This document shows positions 62,433 through 64,000 of a stretch of DNA of 64,000 nt, piece after piece. Source of the DNA: JAATGI01 sp036510675 (GTDB lineage Bacteria; Pseudomonadota; Alphaproteobacteria; ATCC43930; CGMCC-115725); contig DATCDN010000102.1 of NCBI GenBank assembly GCA_036510675.1, positions 1 through 64,000 of the forward strand, given 5' to 3'. The position numbers and the translations under genes are program-made. Position 1 is the stretch's first letter; each line of letters opens with the position of its first letter. The notes below the pieces were generated by a model, which was given only the letters and a program-made list of their open reading frames with translations, was not told the origin of the DNA and did no database searches.

Positions 62433-62822
62433 ATGGGAACGCGTAAGAGCATCGAAGTGCCGGGTTACGGCCATGGACCGAATCCGATCCCCGCCGCCTC
62501 GCGGATCGGCAATATGGTCATCACCGGCGGCATCCACGGCACCGACACCGAAACCGGCAAGATTCCCGCCGACGCGATCGGCCAGTGCGCCAATGTCTTC
62601 GCGAATGTCCGCAAGATTCTGAGCGCCGCCGGCGCATCCACCGAGAACATCATCAAGATGAATTTCTGGGTACGCGACGCCGCGGCCCGCGATGCGATCA
62701 ACAAGGAATGGGTCGCGATGTTTCCCGATGCGCATTCGCGGCCCGCGCGGCACACGCTGGTCTATGACAAGCTGTCGCCCGCCTATCAGCTCCAATGCGA
62801 CTTCATCGCGGTGATCGAGTAG
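62433..62822 (+). CDS. RidA/YjgF family protein (copy 5)
   Basis: A 129-aa RidA-family protein (SRIGNMVITGGIHGTDTETGKIP, ENIIKMNFWVRDAAARDAINKEW, RPARHTLVYDKLSPAYQLQCDFIAVIE). The archetypal Arg near the end is absent (YDKLSPAY). The gap after the epoxide-hydrolase-like gene is 107 bp. It is followed 14 bp later by a Rieske oxygenase gene, so the two are cotranscribed. It may handle an enamine or enol product of that oxygenase (inference). Confidence 0.86.
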   Translation: MGTRKSIEVPGYGHGPNPIPAASRIGNMVITGGIHGTDTETGKIPADAIGQCANVFANVRKILSAAGASTENIIKMNFWVRDAAARDAINKEWVAMFPDAHSRPARHTLVYDKLSPAYQLQCDFIAVIE

Positions 62823-62836
62823 GCGGGAGAAGCGCG

Positions 62837-64000
62837 ATGCCGACGGCAAATGACAGCGAGCTCTTGACCCGCGTCGGGCCCGGCACGCCGATGGGCGCGC
62901 TGATGCGCGAATATTGGCTGCCGGCCTGCAAATCCGGCGAGTTGAAGGCCGGCGGCGCGCCGTTGCGCCTGATGCTGCTGGGCGAGGCGCTGATCGCGTG
63001 GCGCGACAGTGCGGGGCGCGTCGGCATCATGGATCATCGCTGTCCGCATCGCCGCGCCTCCCTGTTCTTCGGCCGCAACGAGGATGATGGGCTGCGTTGC
63101 GTCTATCACGGCTGGAAGTTCGACGTGACGGGCAAGTGCCTCGACATGCCGAACGTGCCGGCGAAATTCGCCTTCCCCGACAAGGTATCGGCCAATGCCT
63201 ACAAGGCCGAGGAACGCAACGGCATCGTCTGGGCCTATCTCGGCGCGCGCGAGACCGCGCCGCCGCTGCCGAGCTTCGAGGCGGTGATGCTGCCCGAGGA
63301 AGAGGTGCAGAGCTTCTGGGTATTGCGCGAATGCAACTGGCTGCAATCGCTCGAAGGCGATATCGACACCTCGCATGTCGCCTTCCTGCATGACGGGTCG
63401 CTGAAGCCGGAGGAACTGGCGGAGAACACCATTCACCGCTGGGCGCTGACCAATCGCGCGCCGGAATACGAGGTCGCCGACATGCCGTGGGGCACGATGT
63501 ACGGCGCGCATCGCGAGGCGACACCGGGCAATATCTATTACCGCTTCGCCCATTTCATGTTCCCATGCTGGGCGCTGATCCCGGCGGGCGAGTTCGGCCA
63601 ATATGTCACGGCGCGCGGCTGGGTCCCGATGGACGACACCCACACCATGTTCGTGCATTTCGCGTGGAAGAAGAACGCCTCCACCGCGCGCATCCGCAAT
63701 GACGGCACGATGATGCCTGGCACGCGGAAGCCGATGGCATATCTGCCGAACGATAGCGGCTGGTATGGGCGCTGGCGGCCGGTCTTCAATGCGCGGAACG
63801 ATTACGGCATCGACCGCGACGAACAGCGCGATCAGAGCTTCACCGGCATCGAGGGCATTCATATGCAGGATACCGCGGTGACCGAGAGCATGGGACCGAT
63901 CACCGATCATGCCGGCGAGCATCTGACCGTCAGCGATCTGATGATCTCGCGCACGCGGCAACGCCTGTTGCGCGCCGCCAAGGGACTGGTGGAAACTGGC
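62837..64000 (+). CDS. phthalate-4,5-dioxygenase-type Rieske oxygenase, 3' end cut by window
   Basis: 388 codons are visible, without a stop before the window end. The Rieske ligands are in DHRCPHRRASLFFG and CVYHGW. The mononuclear iron motif is D-x2-H-x4-H in DTSHVAFLH, as in the oxygenase at 39709. The layout is the single-component phthalate oxygenase type (LLTRVGPGTPMGALMREYWLPA). The ATG at 62837 has GGGAGAAG upstream. Most of the catalytic domain is present, and roughly 30-60 residues are probably missing. No beta subunit is expected. Confidence 0.92.
   Translation, partial: MPTANDSELLTRVGPGTPMGALMREYWLPACKSGELKAGGAPLRLMLLGEALIAWRDSAGRVGIMDHRCPHRRASLFFGRNEDDGLRCVYHGWKFDVTGKCLDMPNVPAKFAFPDKVSANAYKAEERNGIVWAYLGARETAPPLPSFEAVMLPEEEVQSFWVLRECNWLQSLEGDIDTSHVAFLHDGSLKPEELAENTIHRWALTNRAPEYEVADMPWGTMYGAHREATPGNIYYRFAHFMFPCWALIPAGEFGQYVTARGWVPMDDTHTMFVHFAWKKNASTARIRNDGTMMPGTRKPMAYLPNDSGWYGRWRPVFNARNDYGIDRDEQRDQSFTGIEGIHMQDTAVTESMGPITDHAGEHLTVSDLMISRTRQRLLRAAKGLVETG

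Noticed and set aside
62786..63961. 391-codon minus-strand open frame at the window end
   Set aside because: Antisense to the Rieske oxygenase that begins at 62837, which has clear Rieske and iron-site motifs.

Overview
The window is 64 kb of GC-rich DNA with dense operons, many ATGA/TGATG stop-start overlaps and palindromic intergenic elements typical of alphaproteobacteria. It reads as an accessory chromosomal region of a soil or rhizosphere alphaproteobacterium. No rRNA, tRNA, CRISPR array or prophage was seen. The left edge carries a decayed IS256-type transposase. Nearly everything else is catabolism or uptake of aromatic/heterocyclic acids: four Rieske oxygenase alpha subunits, three AMP-forming acyl ligases, three old-yellow-enzyme (OYE) domains, two class A flavin monooxygenase domains, two cyclase-family hydrolases, five RidA proteins and three ABC importers.

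Layout. (1) 0.7-4.4 kb, + strand: IorA/IorB-like 2-oxoacid oxidoreductase. (2) 13.7-4.6 kb, - strand: a racemase-fold protein, a branched-chain-type ABC importer with a fused permease-ATPase, a Rieske alpha/beta pair and a carboxylesterase. (3) 13.8-21.2 kb, + strand, translationally coupled: Rieske alpha/beta, Ltp2-like thiolase, DUF35-SDR fusion, cyclase-family hydrolase, SDR and CoA ligase; a flavin monooxygenase converges on it. (4) 22.9-25.5 kb: a small secreted protein and glycogen debranching enzyme GlgX. (5) 25.6-36.4 kb: a GntR-centred module with RidA proteins, FAH hydrolase, MOSC-reductase fusion, RraA, VOC protein, OYE and a ribose-type ABC importer. (6) 36.6-43.0 kb: a fatty-acyl-AMP ligase, a Tat-exported protein, a phthalate-type Rieske oxygenase, a DUF3237 protein and an OYE. 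(7) 43.0-51.0 kb: a MarR regulator with what I recognise as the CoA-dependent aerobic anthranilate pathway (2-aminobenzoate-CoA ligase, bifunctional 2-aminobenzoyl-CoA monooxygenase/reductase, SDR, enoyl-CoA hydratase, acyl-CoA dehydrogenase, RidA). (8) 51.0-60.5 kb: a peptide-type ABC importer, a second cyclase and two divergent phytoene-dehydrogenase-like oxidoreductases. (9) 60.5-64 kb: two RidA proteins, an epoxide-hydrolase-like enzyme and a phthalate-type Rieske oxygenase cut by the window end.

How it may work together (inference). Modules 1-3 would import an indolic or related N-heteroaromatic acid, oxidise it and shorten its side chain. Cyclase-family (isatin-hydrolase-like) ring opening would then give anthranilate or its CoA ester, which module 7 dearomatises and sends through beta-oxidation. 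An indole-3-acetate-type substrate fits this gene set, but it is not proven by sequence.

The strongest new signal is regulatory. An 18-bp motif (core TTTNA-N4-TAAA, best copy a perfect 22-bp palindrome) occurs before the starts of modules 2, 3, 7 and 8 and in the MarR/ligase divergent promoter, suggesting one MarR regulon. A second set of four 17-bp palindromes (YTG-N4-N3-N4-CAA) lies 40-50 bp before the starts in the GntR module.
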